Shown: positions 44,481 through 54,892 of the stretch, in pieces | Layout: the number at the start of each line of letters is the position of its first letter | Position numbering within the stretch: position 1 is the first letter of the stretch | NCBI RefSeq assembly: GCF_021389975.1 | Contig: NZ_CP089981.1 | Location: 6,287,501 to 6,351,500, forward strand | Reading direction: 5' to 3' | Length of the DNA: 64,000 nucleotides | From: Fulvivirga ulvae | GTDB taxonomy: Bacteria; Bacteroidota; Bacteroidia; Cytophagales; Cyclobacteriaceae | Notes under the pieces: generated by a model | Seen by the model: only the letters and a program-made list of their open reading frames with translations | What the model was told of the DNA's origin: nothing | Databases searched by the model: none | Translations under genes and position numbers: made by a program

Positions 44481-47400
44481 TTAAAGGGTTTTATCAAGCT
44501 CTTCTCCAATCCTTGCAGCTCCAGCTACATTAAGCAGTGTCCAGTGGTTTGTTTCCAAAGTATGCTCCACTACTTTCCCTGTAGTAAAGCCTTTCCAATC
44601 AAACTCCGACTCATTATCCTTTTGCCAGAAAGTCATCTGCTTCGCTCTAAAATGAGTGATAGGGAATTTCGGTTTGGTATTAATATCCGGATGGTATTCA
44701 CAAAAAAGATTAGTCCTGTATACTGTAATGAAACCTTTCAATTGATTAATCGAAACTTCAATTCCGCAGTCCAGAACACTTGAATGTATTTTATCAAACT
44801 TACGATGATGATCAAGATCTGCTATATCCTCAACCTTCAGACTAATGGATTTTCCGTACATAAGGCAAAACACTTCTGCAATGCCATGTAACAGTTCATC
44901 TTCGCTTTGGAAAGGGTTCTGTTGCTTTACATAAGGCACCATAGCATCAAATAAAATGAGGTGTTCCACTTTATATCCCATTTGCACCAACCTTAGCGCC
45001 ATTTCATAAGCAATGCTACCACCAAAGGAGTAACCACCAATGATGAATGATCCATCATGAGGCTGTTTCAATAGCTCATCTAAATACTGAGTAGCCATTT
45101 CCTCTATCGTTTCAAGCGGATTGTCTAAACCTTCAAACCCCTGAGCCTGAAATGCATAAACCGGCTGATCTTTTCCAAGTTTACTGGCTAATGGATAAAA
45201 GACCATTGGACTACCTCCTCCACCGTGAACGAGGTATACTGGTCTTTTCGTACCAGACTTATTTATGGGTATAAGTGTAGACGCTTGTTCCTGAGACTGC
45301 CCCTCCATCACCATTTCTATTTTAAGAGCTAATGAACGTATATCCGGACACTCAAATAAAGCAGCTATGGGCATTTGTACATAGAGGACTTTCTTCAATC
45401 TGGCCATTAACCTTACAGCCAACAGCGAGTGTCCTCCCAGTTGGAAAAAGTTATCATCAATGCTAACTTTTTCACTATCAATACTGAGTAACTCCGCCCA
45501 AACATCCACCAAAAGCTGCTGTAGCTTATTTTGCGGCGGAACATAATCATTTTTATCTGTTAGCTCAGGTTCTGGCAATGCCTTCCTGTCCACTTTTCCA
45601 TTAATAGTAAGTGGAATATGGTCCAGTGTAATGAAATGGGCAGGTAGCATATATGCTGGCAATTGCTTTTTTAGCTGAAGCAGTACTTCTCTTTCATCAT
45701 AATGTTGAGAAGGTACGACATAGGCAATCAGGGATGGGTCGCCCTCCACTTTCTCGTATACATCAATTACACATTGTGATATGCCTTGCATATCCTGTAG
45801 AGCGGCTTCTATCTCTCCTAATTCAATTCTAAAGCCTCTTATCTTCACCTGGGTATCTGCCCTGCCCAGATATTCTAATGAACCATTGGCCAACCACCTT
45901 ACAATGTCACCTGTTTTATATAGCCTGTCACCATCTACAAAGGGATTATCAACAAACTTCTCTCGCGTAAGACCAGGTTGGTTTAAATACCCCAGAGCAA
46001 CACCTGCTCCACCAAGATATAATTCCCCGGAAATGCCAACTGGCATTAGATCCATATTGTCACCCATTACATAGGCATACACACCGGGTAAAGGAAAGCC
46101 AATAACATTACGCCTAAAGGTCTCCACATTTTGCAGACAAACAGCGTCTATTGTGGTTTCCGTTGGCCCGTAATGGTTATTGATCTGCACATTTGGCAAA
46201 ACACTTTTAATCTGCCTGATGATCGTTGAATTCAATGATTCACCTCCAATACAGATCAATCGCAATTGAGATAAATCCTGATCATCTGCAAAGTACTCAG
46301 TAAGCCCTGCCAGCTGGCTGGGAGTACCTTGAAGTACTGTCACTCCCTCCTGACCAATCAAAGATGCCAGCAGAGCAAAATCCTGCACCTGCTCTTCGCT
46401 GGGTATCACTAAAGTACCCCCGGCATAAAGGGTTAGAAATATTTCGAGTACAGAAACATCAAAAACAAAATTTGTAGACAAACATGCCACATCATCTTTA
46501 GAAAACGAAAGTAATTTCACCTCCTCCTCAAGCCTGGAAACCAGACTGGCATGAGTTATCATTACCCCCTTTGGATTACCTGTTGTTCCTGAAGTATAGA
46601 TGACATACGCTGTATCTTCAGGGGTAACATCTGTGAGATGTCCCCACACAGTTTCCTTTTCGGACAGGTTTAACTCTCCAATGATAATTTGATCAGCTTC
46701 ATCAGCTGCTTCACGATATTGGTCGGTCAAAAAGATTTTGGCCTGTGTATCTTTCAGAATATACTGAACGCGCTCATCGGGATACTTCTGATCTACAGGC
46801 ACATAAACAGCACCTGCTTTCAATATACCTAAAATACCTATGATCATATCAACAGAGCGTTGCATAGAAATAACCACCATGTCACCTGAAATAACACCCC
46901 TGTTTTTTAACTCTGATGCCAGGTTTGAGGAAGCATTATCTACAGACCTATAGTTAATTCCTTCGGATTCAAAACGACACGCTATGCTTTCTGGATAATT
47001 TTTGGCTTGCCGGTCAAACATTTCCAGGAAAGTATGGCCCTGATTCTCTCTGATCGAACGGGGGTTAAACTCATTGAGGATTCTGTCTTGTTCTTTGTGT
47101 GGCAGCAGGGATAGCTCACCCACAGGTTTTTCCGGTGTATTGCTAATTGACTCTAATAAAGTTTCAAACTGCTCCAGCATTCTCAAAGCTGTCCCTTCTT
47201 CAAAAAGATCCGAGCAATATTCCAGTGTCAGCTGTAAACCTTCCGGACTCTCTGCTGCAATCAGGCTTAAATCAAAGAGCGCATTTTCTCGTGACACTCC
47301 AATACTCTGAATGGCACTGTTTTTCTTCACAGACTGATCTGTAGCAGAATTAATCAAGCTAAACATTACCTGAAATACAGGGTGTCTGCTGGTATCTCTA

Positions 47401-50400
47401 TGCTTTTCTACCCTCTCTACAATTTTTTCAAAAGGAATATCCTGATGATCATATGCTAATAGTGTAGTGTCCCTCACCTTAGTCAAGAGATCAAGAAAAC
47501 CGGCCTGACCATTTACCTCGGTTCTAATTGCTAGTGTATTAACAAAAAAGCCGATCAAGGGCTCAATCTCTTCATCCTGCCTATTGGCCACAGGGCTTCC
47601 GATACATATATCGTCCTGCCTAGTATATCTATAAAGAAATACTTTAAAAGCAGCTATCAAAGTCATAAAAAGGGTAACATTATGCTGCTGCCCAATATTC
47701 GAAATTTGATCACTTAATACGGCTGAAAGTCGTTTTGACACAAAACCGCCCTTTGTACTTTGCATCGCCGGCCTCTTAAAATCAGTTGGCAGGTTAAGAG
47801 GTGATACCCCTTTTAAAACTTGCTCCCAAAATCCCAATTTCGATTCAAGTACAGCACCTTTTAGTCTCTCCCGCTGCTTAATGGCATAGTCAGCATATTG
47901 CATGGGCAAAGGCTTTAAATCTGGCGCTTTATCTTCCTTCCATGATTGATAGAAATGTACAAGCTCTTTCATAAAAATGGGCTGAGACCAGCCATCGAAA
48001 GAAATATGGTGTACAACGAGTATCAGAACATGCTCCCCAGTATCCAGACTAATCAATTTGGCTCTAAGCATAAGATCATGTGCGAGATCAAACGGTTTTC
48101 TCACTTCCTCATGGATTACCTCATTGAGTACGTCTTCGTTGGCTTCTCCATAACTTAATGCCCATGCTTGGTGCTCAAGAATTTTTTGATAAGGTTCGCC
48201 TTGATCTTCTCTAAAAACTGTTCTTAACACTTCGTGCCGGTTGATCAATTCGCTGTAGGCGTGGGCAATTCCCTCTGTAGAAGTGCCCTTATCCAGCTTC
48301 ATAACTATGGGTATATGATACTGGGTACTTCCCTCAAGCTTATCAATAAACCAAAGTCGCTCCTGAGAAAACGATAGCGGTATCTTTTCCGGTCTTTTGA
48401 TCTGGCCTGCAACGGCTTCCCTCTCGATCTTTTCAAGAGAATTAATATGGCTTTCCTGCTCTTTTATTGTAGGCCTTAGGAAGATATCTTTTACCGCGAC
48501 AGTAACTTTCAGCTGTGTTTTTATCCTTGAAATTAACCTGATAGCCAAAAGAGAATGTCCTCCAAGTTCAAAGAAATTAGCATTTGTACTAATAGACTTT
48601 TCATCTATTTTCAACAGTTCAGACCAGATTTTTGCTAATAGCTCCTGGATCTCATTTTCCACAGCCTGAAAGGTATTTTCAGATATCCTCTGAGGTTCAG
48701 GTAATTTTTTCTTATCAATTTTGCCACTTGGCAGTAAGGGTAGTTCTTCGATCCGTACATAGTACTCCGGAACCATATATGATGGCAGGTGTACTTGCAG
48801 GTATTCACGGATGTCCTTAGTAAGCAATCCCTCTTCACTTACATAGTAACCGACAAGATACTGATTTTCACCCTCTCCTCTAAGCTGCACTATTCCTTCT
48901 GCAACACCTTCCAACTCCTTTAACCAGTGCGTGATCTCTCCCAACTCAATACGATAGCCTCGTAGCTTAACCTGTTCATCTATACGACCTAAATATTCCA
49001 GGTTCCCATCAGGAAGCCAACGAACCAAATCGCCCGTCTTGTATAGCCTGCTTCCTGATTCTCCATCGTATGGATTATTTACAAACTTCTCTGAGGTCAG
49101 TTCGGGGTTGTTATAATACCCTCGAGCCAGGGCTATCCCTCCCAGGCATAGCTCTCCAGGTACTCCTAAACCTGCCAGTTGGTTGGCACTGTCTAAAACA
49201 TAGGCCTTGACACCTCGCAAGGGTTTCCCTATCGAAACACTTCTCAGGCCTTTATACGAAGATGTTGAATAACCTGTAGCATAGATCGTAGCCTCCGTTG
49301 GACCATACAGATTCTCCAAACGTGCAGATAAGCCCAGTCTATTAAAATAATCAACTGTATTACGTGCCAGTGGCTCTCCGGCTGAAATGATATAACGCAA
49401 CGACTCAAGACCTGAACCTCCTTTTCTTCCTACCTCTTCCAAAAACAGCCCCAACATGGAGGGCACAAAGTTTACATGGCTCACCCCGTATCGAACAAGC
49501 GCATCTTTTATAGCTATAGGATCTGATTCTTCGCCCTGAGGTAGTATGGCCAACGATCCTCCGGATACAAACCACCCGAATAGTTCAGAACAGCTCACAT
49601 CAAACACCACATTGGTCTTAAGCAGATAACTATCTCCGCCCTCCAGAGGGTATTGAGCCTGCATGGTTTCTATCAGGTTTGTAAGAGACCGGTGCTCAAC
49701 CATCACTCCCTTAGGGGTACCTGTTGATCCTGAGGTGTAAATGATATATGCCAAATCTTCTATTCCTGACTCATGCGCCGGGTTTTCCTCTTCGGATGTT
49801 GAAGACTCTGTTATTAAGTGCTCGTAATCAACTACCGTAACTGCCTCAAAACTTTTATAGAAACTGCCGGTGGTTTTATCAGCCACAAGGTATTGAGCCC
49901 CGGTATGATCAAGGATGTACTCCCGGCGTGAATCCGGCTGGGTCCAATCTATAGGAAGGTAGGCACATCCTGCTTTGAGTATTCCGAAAATGGTGGTGAT
50001 CAGGTCTGATGAACGCTCCATACTTACACCCACTATATCACCAGGACGGACACCTTTGGCATGAAGCCGATGACTCAAGGCATTGGATCGTGCTTGCAGT
50101 TCCTTATAGGTGACTTCTTCATCTCTTTCGTAAAGGGCAACATGATCCGGTGTAAGTAAGACCTGACGGTCAAACTTCTCCATTACCGTTTCATGGATCT
50201 CTGGTAATGGTTCTGCATTATAATGAATGGATTGTAACGCCTGCTGCTCTCCCGAATTCATCAGGCTCAGTGAGCTCAACTTCACTTCCGGATCAGCTAC
50301 TATCTGCTCCAAAAGGGTAATATACTGACCTAAAAACTGTTCCATGGTCTCCCGTAAAAACAGATCGGTACAGTAGGTTAGCCCTACTTTCAAACCTTGA

Positions 50401-53400
50401 TCTGGGTTTTCGACTATGGAAAGGGTAATATCAAATTTTGATTCAGTTATAAAGGAAACTTCATGGTCAGGTGTAACTGAATTTTGTTTATTGATCTGAT
50501 GCAGGAACATTACCTGAAAAACAGGATTCCTGCTCATGTCACGCGACTTCTCGACACGCTCCACTATTTTTTCAAAGGGCACATCCTGATGCTCGTAGGC
50601 TGACAGGGTTGTGCTCTTGATATGTTGAAGAAGCTCTACAAATGTTACTTCATCATCTATTTTATTTCTAAGTACGAGTGTATTGACAAAAAAACCGATT
50701 AGCGGCTCTATTTCTTTATGTCCCCTGTTGGCAACGGGTGTACCAACAACAATGTCATCCTGCCCGGCATAGCGGCTAAGCAATAGCTGAAAAGCACTTA
50801 ACATAGTCATAAACAATGTCGCTCCGTTCTTTTCGGACAAAGATTTAATTTCAGACAAACGCTCTTTAGGCAAACTCCTCAATATTGACCTTCCTGCAGT
50901 GCTTATGGCTGCGGGCCTTGGGAAGTCTGTTGGTAAAGCAAGTGTCTGAGCCCCTGTAAGCCTCTCCTTCCAATACTGTAATTTGGCTGACAGCAACTGT
51001 CCTTTAAAATAGGATTGCTGCCAAACTGCATAGTCGGCATACTGGATGGTAAGATGGCTTAATTCTGGTTCTGTACTATGAACCCATGACTGGTAAAATG
51101 TCTGCATTTCATCTTCAAAGATCGGGTGAGACCAACCATCTGAAGCTATATGATGGGTTACAACAAGCAACAAGAATCCCTTATCTGTTTCCAGCAATTC
51201 TCCTCTAATCGGAATATCCACGGCAAGATCGAAAGGCCTCTTTTTAAAGCCATCCATATAAGTGGATAACTCTTCACCCGATAAATTAACTTTATCAAGC
51301 TTCCAGTCTTGCTCTGGTAATACATACTGAAACGGCACACCATCCTGTTCTTTATAAATGGTACGTAATACCTCATGGCGGTTAATCACTGAGCGATATG
51401 CATGCGCGACACCATCCACATCCACCTTACTTCCCAAAGGGAAAGTTGAGGAAATATGATATTGTGTACTACCTTCCAGTTTATCAATAAACCATAGTCT
51501 TTCCTGAGCGAAGGAAAGAGGCAATATCCCATTTCGTTCCGCAGGTTCTATACCCACGGTCTCCTTCTTCTCCAGGAGATCAATATGCGCTGCAAGATCT
51601 CGTATATTAGGATTTAAAAAAACATCCTTTACTGTAAGTTCAATAGACAGGTTATGGACAATTTGAGACACCAAACGTGTCGCAAGCAATGAATGTCCCC
51701 CCATTACAAAGAAGTCATCGTCAATACCTATACTATATTCTTCGACCTTCAAAAGCTCTGCCCAGATAGGTACCAAGGCTTTTTCCGTGATCGAAACAGG
51801 TGCTGCATATGCCTCTGCTCCTGATATTTTGGGTACCGGAAGTTTCGACTTATCAATTTTCCCATTCTCCGTTAATGGGAAACGGTCAATCTTAACAATT
51901 GCTGATGGTACCATATATCTAGGCAACCTTTCCATAAGATAATCACGGGTCTCATCCTCGTTATAATGTTGGGTGGGTACTATATATGACACTATTCTTT
52001 TGTCTCCCGGGTTATCTTCCCTTACCATCACCAGACATTGATCGACTCCAGGAGCGGTCTGAAACACTCCCTGCACCTCTCCAAGCTCAACACGAAAACC
52101 TCTTATACTTACCTGATCGTCCTGTCTTCCGGCAAAGAATATATCCCCGTTTTCATCCCATGAGGCCCGATCTCCGGTTTTATATATTTTACTTCCACCC
52201 CATGCCAGTGGATTATCCAGAAATGCTTTTTCAGTGAGTTCTTTATTATTTAAATAGCCAGAGGCCAGTTGCTCTCCTCCCAGATAGAGATCTCCTTCAA
52301 CTCCTCCTGGAACAACATTCATATGCCGATCAAGAATAATAGCATAGGTGTTGTTAATCGGTTTACCAATTGCAGGGGCCTGCTTTTCATTACCCTGAGT
52401 GAGTAGATGTGCGGTCGACACCACCGTATTTTCTGTGGGGCCATAATTATTATGTACCGCATAAGTCAGCCCTGATACATCAAGGACAGGTAAAGCATCC
52501 CCACCCGTTAGCATATGCTTCAAGCTCATGGACCTTTCTTTTGTATACTTCACAAAATCAGGCACCAGAGCCGTGGGAAGAAAGCTGTGTGTAATTTGTT
52601 TAGACTCAAACACATTAACCAAGTCAATCACTGACAGTGTTGTATTATCATCTATAACATGTAATGTGCCTCCTGTAAGCAGGTATGGCCAAATCTCCCA
52701 GGCAGATGCATCAAAACCAACACCCGCCACCACGGTTGAGTGACTGTGTTCATCAACTCCGAATCTTTCCTTATGCCAATGAATAAGATTTAGCAGAGAC
52801 TTTTCCCTGACCATCACACCTTTCGGCCTGCCTGTAGAACCTGAAGTATAAATTACATAAGCCAATTGATCAGGTGCCCGTAATGCCGCAGAATAGCTAC
52901 ATGGTGCAGGTCTCAAATCTGCCTGAAAAAGCTCTATATCAAACGACTCAAAAAACTTTGTGGTACTGTCATTAACAATAGCAAATTTAGCTCCCAGATC
53001 GCTAAGCACCCATTCCATACGACTGGCCGGGTGGTTAGGATCAAGGGGAACATATGTTCCTCCGGCTTTGGTAACTGCCAGTATACTTACAATAAGAGCT
53101 AAAGACCTACTCTGACAAATGACTACATAATCATTGCTGTTTACTCCTGCCTCACTTAACAACTTGGCCAGATAGTCTGAAGCAACATCCACCTCACGGT
53201 ATGTCATCGATTCCTTTTCGTAGACAATCGCAACTTTATCAGGGTGCTTTTTTACCTGTTTCACAAACATTTCCAAAAGCCCTGCTCCATCTAACGCTTG
53301 AGTTGGCCCTGTCGACCACTTCATCAACTTATGTTCTTCGGCTTCTCCTACCATCCTGAGCCTGTGAACAGGCGCTTCGGGATGCTCCAATGCAGAGATA

Positions 53401-54884
53401 ATGAGTTGTGCGAAATGTGCCAGCAAGCTCTTCATTGTTTTCTCACTAAACAGGTCAGTGCAGTAATTAACACTTAATCTCAGACCTTTTTCATCATTAG
53501 CTACCGACATAGTCAGATCGAACTTGCTGCTATCTGATGATTGTGAGATGATCTGTATAGGTCCTGATCCCTGAACCTGCTCACGACTAAAGTTACCCTT
53601 ATTAGCCTCCTGGAAAACAAATAATATTTGGACAAGCGGATTTCGACTGATATCGCGCGAAACACCCAGCCGGTCTATGATCTTTTCAAATGGTAACTCC
53701 TGATGTTCGTATGCTTCCAATAAAGTGGCCTTGACATGGGTAAGCAATTGCAAAAAGCTCATATCCTCATCAAGATTACATCTTATAGCCAGCGTATTTA
53801 CAAAAAAGCCAATAAGTGACGAAAGTTCCTCTTTAGAGCGGTTAGCTACAGGTGTTCCTATGCAGATATCAGTTTTTCCCGTATACCTGCTTAACAACAC
53901 ATTGAATGCAGCAAAAAGTACCATAAACTGTGTTACTCCTTCTTTAGCTGAAAACAACTTTAATGCGCCCCTGTATTTATCCGGCATAGGGAAGGTTACA
54001 GTTTTACCTCTTGTACTTTGAACGGGAGGCCGGGGGTAATCTGTTTTCAGACTGAGGGGTGATAATCCCTTTAATTGCTTCTCCCAAAAAAGCATGGTAT
54101 TTTCTAATACATCGCCCTGCATAAAGGTCCTCTGCCACATGGCATAGTCTGCATACTGAACCGGCAATGGTGGAAGTCCTGTTACATCTCCACTAACCCA
54201 TTTCCCATAATATGTTTTTAACTCTTGAATAAATATCGGTTGCGACCATCCATCAAACGCGATATGGTGTACAACCAACACAAGTACCTTATGGTCAGAT
54301 GGTAACTTGATCAACTCTGCTCTCAGCATGCAGTCATTGGAAAGCTCAAAGGGCTTCTTACTAACATGGTGTATATGCTTTTGAAGATCCTCCTCTGATG
54401 ACTCACTAACTGTAAAAGGCCATTTGCCCTTCGGTAAGATTTCCTGGTATGGCCCCTGCCCGTCCTCCTTATAAATTGTGCGAAGGGTTTCATGCCTATT
54501 GATTAGCTCATTAACAGCGTATTTCACGCCTTCCTCCTCAATCCCCGGGGCTAATTTTAAAATAGTAGGGATATGATAATGTGAGCTCCCCTCCAAGCGG
54601 TCAATAAACCACAGTCTCTCCTGAGAAAATGACAGAGGCACTCTTAATACTTCCCGCCTGTCAAAAGGGATGATGGAGTTATCCTGAGGCTTAACAATAT
54701 CAGCAGATTGCTTTTTTAAAAACTCCTTGATCTCTTCTTTATGTGACCTTAACTGCGCTAAAAAAGATTCATCTGCTACCGTATCATTTTTTAGCGTGTA
54801 TTTTAGTTTATCCCCTTCAAGAAATAGTGCGATATTCTTCTCATTGGCTTCAATCAGAAGCCCTACAATTTCTTTCCTACTCAT
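44481..54884 (-). CDS. Trimodular terminal non-ribosomal peptide synthetase, C-A-T-C-A-T-C-A-T-TE
   Basis: A 3,467-residue synthetase. A TubC-like docking domain (1-60) precedes three modules. The condensation active sites HHxxxDG are near residues 205, 1245 and 2294. The A domains have their phosphate loops near 685, 1718 and 2765, and the carrier serine motifs GGHSL near 1063, 2108 and 3150. The thioesterase has GYSFGG near 3283 and a terminal histidine. No epimerase or methyltransferase domain is seen. Pocket residues read by eye: module 1 DAWFLGNVVK, the classic leucine code; module 2 about DVSNIALIYK; module 3 about DVLQCGHIDK, neither assigned. The first protein of the pathway lies beyond the right edge, and this one releases the chain. 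Confidence 0.95.
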   Translation of the reverse strand: MSRKEIVGLLIEANEKNIALFLEGDKLKYTLKNDTVADESFLAQLRSHKEEIKEFLKKQSADIVKPQDNSIIPFDRREVLRVPLSFSQERLWFIDRLEGSSHYHIPTILKLAPGIEEEGVKYAVNELINRHETLRTIYKEDGQGPYQEILPKGKWPFTVSESSEEDLQKHIHHVSKKPFELSNDCMLRAELIKLPSDHKVLVLVVHHIAFDGWSQPIFIQELKTYYGKWVSGDVTGLPPLPVQYADYAMWQRTFMQGDVLENTMLFWEKQLKGLSPLSLKTDYPRPPVQSTRGKTVTFPMPDKYRGALKLFSAKEGVTQFMVLFAAFNVLLSRYTGKTDICIGTPVANRSKEELSSLIGFFVNTLAIRCNLDEDMSFLQLLTHVKATLLEAYEHQELPFEKIIDRLGVSRDISRNPLVQILFVFQEANKGNFSREQVQGSGPIQIISQSSDSSKFDLTMSVANDEKGLRLSVNYCTDLFSEKTMKSLLAHFAQLIISALEHPEAPVHRLRMVGEAEEHKLMKWSTGPTQALDGAGLLEMFVKQVKKHPDKVAIVYEKESMTYREVDVASDYLAKLLSEAGVNSNDYVVICQSRSLALIVSILAVTKAGGTYVPLDPNHPASRMEWVLSDLGAKFAIVNDSTTKFFESFDIELFQADLRPAPCSYSAALRAPDQLAYVIYTSGSTGRPKGVMVREKSLLNLIHWHKERFGVDEHSHSTVVAGVGFDASAWEIWPYLLTGGTLHVIDDNTTLSVIDLVNVFESKQITHSFLPTALVPDFVKYTKERSMSLKHMLTGGDALPVLDVSGLTYAVHNNYGPTENTVVSTAHLLTQGNEKQAPAIGKPINNTYAIILDRHMNVVPGGVEGDLYLGGEQLASGYLNNKELTEKAFLDNPLAWGGSKIYKTGDRASWDENGDIFFAGRQDDQVSIRGFRVELGEVQGVFQTAPGVDQCLVMVREDNPGDKRIVSYIVPTQHYNEDETRDYLMERLPRYMVPSAIVKIDRFPLTENGKIDKSKLPVPKISGAEAYAAPVSITEKALVPIWAELLKVEEYSIGIDDDFFVMGGHSLLATRLVSQIVHNLSIELTVKDVFLNPNIRDLAAHIDLLEKKETVGIEPAERNGILPLSFAQERLWFIDKLEGSTQYHISSTFPLGSKVDVDGVAHAYRSVINRHEVLRTIYKEQDGVPFQYVLPEQDWKLDKVNLSGEELSTYMDGFKKRPFDLAVDIPIRGELLETDKGFLLLVVTHHIASDGWSHPIFEDEMQTFYQSWVHSTEPELSHLTIQYADYAVWQQSYFKGQLLSAKLQYWKERLTGAQTLALPTDFPRPAAISTAGRSILRSLPKERLSEIKSLSEKNGATLFMTMLSAFQLLLSRYAGQDDIVVGTPVANRGHKEIEPLIGFFVNTLVLRNKIDDEVTFVELLQHIKSTTLSAYEHQDVPFEKIVERVEKSRDMSRNPVFQVMFLHQINKQNSVTPDHEVSFITESKFDITLSIVENPDQGLKVGLTYCTDLFLRETMEQFLGQYITLLEQIVADPEVKLSSLSLMNSGEQQALQSIHYNAEPLPEIHETVMEKFDRQVLLTPDHVALYERDEEVTYKELQARSNALSHRLHAKGVRPGDIVGVSMERSSDLITTIFGILKAGCAYLPIDWTQPDSRREYILDHTGAQYLVADKTTGSFYKSFEAVTVVDYEHLITESSTSEEENPAHESGIEDLAYIIYTSGSTGTPKGVMVEHRSLTNLIETMQAQYPLEGGDSYLLKTNVVFDVSCSELFGWFVSGGSLAILPQGEESDPIAIKDALVRYGVSHVNFVPSMLGLFLEEVGRKGGSGLESLRYIISAGEPLARNTVDYFNRLGLSARLENLYGPTEATIYATGYSTSSYKGLRSVSIGKPLRGVKAYVLDSANQLAGLGVPGELCLGGIALARGYYNNPELTSEKFVNNPYDGESGSRLYKTGDLVRWLPDGNLEYLGRIDEQVKLRGYRIELGEITHWLKELEGVAEGIVQLRGEGENQYLVGYYVSEEGLLTKDIREYLQVHLPSYMVPEYYVRIEELPLLPSGKIDKKKLPEPQRISENTFQAVENEIQELLAKIWSELLKIDEKSISTNANFFELGGHSLLAIRLISRIKTQLKVTVAVKDIFLRPTIKEQESHINSLEKIEREAVAGQIKRPEKIPLSFSQERLWFIDKLEGSTQYHIPIVMKLDKGTSTEGIAHAYSELINRHEVLRTVFREDQGEPYQKILEHQAWALSYGEANEDVLNEVIHEEVRKPFDLAHDLMLRAKLISLDTGEHVLILVVHHISFDGWSQPIFMKELVHFYQSWKEDKAPDLKPLPMQYADYAIKQRERLKGAVLESKLGFWEQVLKGVSPLNLPTDFKRPAMQSTKGGFVSKRLSAVLSDQISNIGQQHNVTLFMTLIAAFKVFLYRYTRQDDICIGSPVANRQDEEIEPLIGFFVNTLAIRTEVNGQAGFLDLLTKVRDTTLLAYDHQDIPFEKIVERVEKHRDTSRHPVFQVMFSLINSATDQSVKKNSAIQSIGVSRENALFDLSLIAAESPEGLQLTLEYCSDLFEEGTALRMLEQFETLLESISNTPEKPVGELSLLPHKEQDRILNEFNPRSIRENQGHTFLEMFDRQAKNYPESIACRFESEGINYRSVDNASSNLASELKNRGVISGDMVVISMQRSVDMIIGILGILKAGAVYVPVDQKYPDERVQYILKDTQAKIFLTDQYREAADEADQIIIGELNLSEKETVWGHLTDVTPEDTAYVIYTSGTTGNPKGVMITHASLVSRLEEEVKLLSFSKDDVACLSTNFVFDVSVLEIFLTLYAGGTLVIPSEEQVQDFALLASLIGQEGVTVLQGTPSQLAGLTEYFADDQDLSQLRLICIGGESLNSTIIRQIKSVLPNVQINNHYGPTETTIDAVCLQNVETFRRNVIGFPLPGVYAYVMGDNMDLMPVGISGELYLGGAGVALGYLNQPGLTREKFVDNPFVDGDRLYKTGDIVRWLANGSLEYLGRADTQVKIRGFRIELGEIEAALQDMQGISQCVIDVYEKVEGDPSLIAYVVPSQHYDEREVLLQLKKQLPAYMLPAHFITLDHIPLTINGKVDRKALPEPELTDKNDYVPPQNKLQQLLVDVWAELLSIDSEKVSIDDNFFQLGGHSLLAVRLMARLKKVLYVQMPIAALFECPDIRSLALKIEMVMEGQSQEQASTLIPINKSGTKRPVYLVHGGGGSPMVFYPLASKLGKDQPVYAFQAQGFEGLDNPLETIEEMATQYLDELLKQPHDGSFIIGGYSFGGSIAYEMALRLVQMGYKVEHLILFDAMVPYVKQQNPFQSEDELLHGIAEVFCLMYGKSISLKVEDIADLDHHRKFDKIHSSVLDCGIEVSINQLKGFITVYRTNLFCEYHPDINTKPKFPITHFRAKQMTFWQKDNESEFDWKGFTTGKVVEHTLETNHWTLLNVAGAARIGEELDKTL
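48694..50339. repeat. Near-identical NRPS adenylation segment, copy 1 (1,646 bp)
   Basis: This segment, inside module 2 of the terminal synthetase, matches 58573-60218 at a constant offset of 9,879 with no insertion or deletion and about a dozen mismatches by eye. It covers the end of the C-A linker through the whole A domain. Similarity drops sharply at both ends. It is a product of recent duplication or gene conversion, not a mobile element: no terminal inverted repeats or transposase are visible. Confidence 0.93.
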
Positions 54885-54892
54885 TTAACTTA

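Noticed and set aside
48635..48838. Short minus-strand frame repeated almost identically at 58469-58717
   Set aside because: It is an alternative frame inside the duplicated adenylation segment, so its repetition comes from the NRPS duplication, not from a second gene family.
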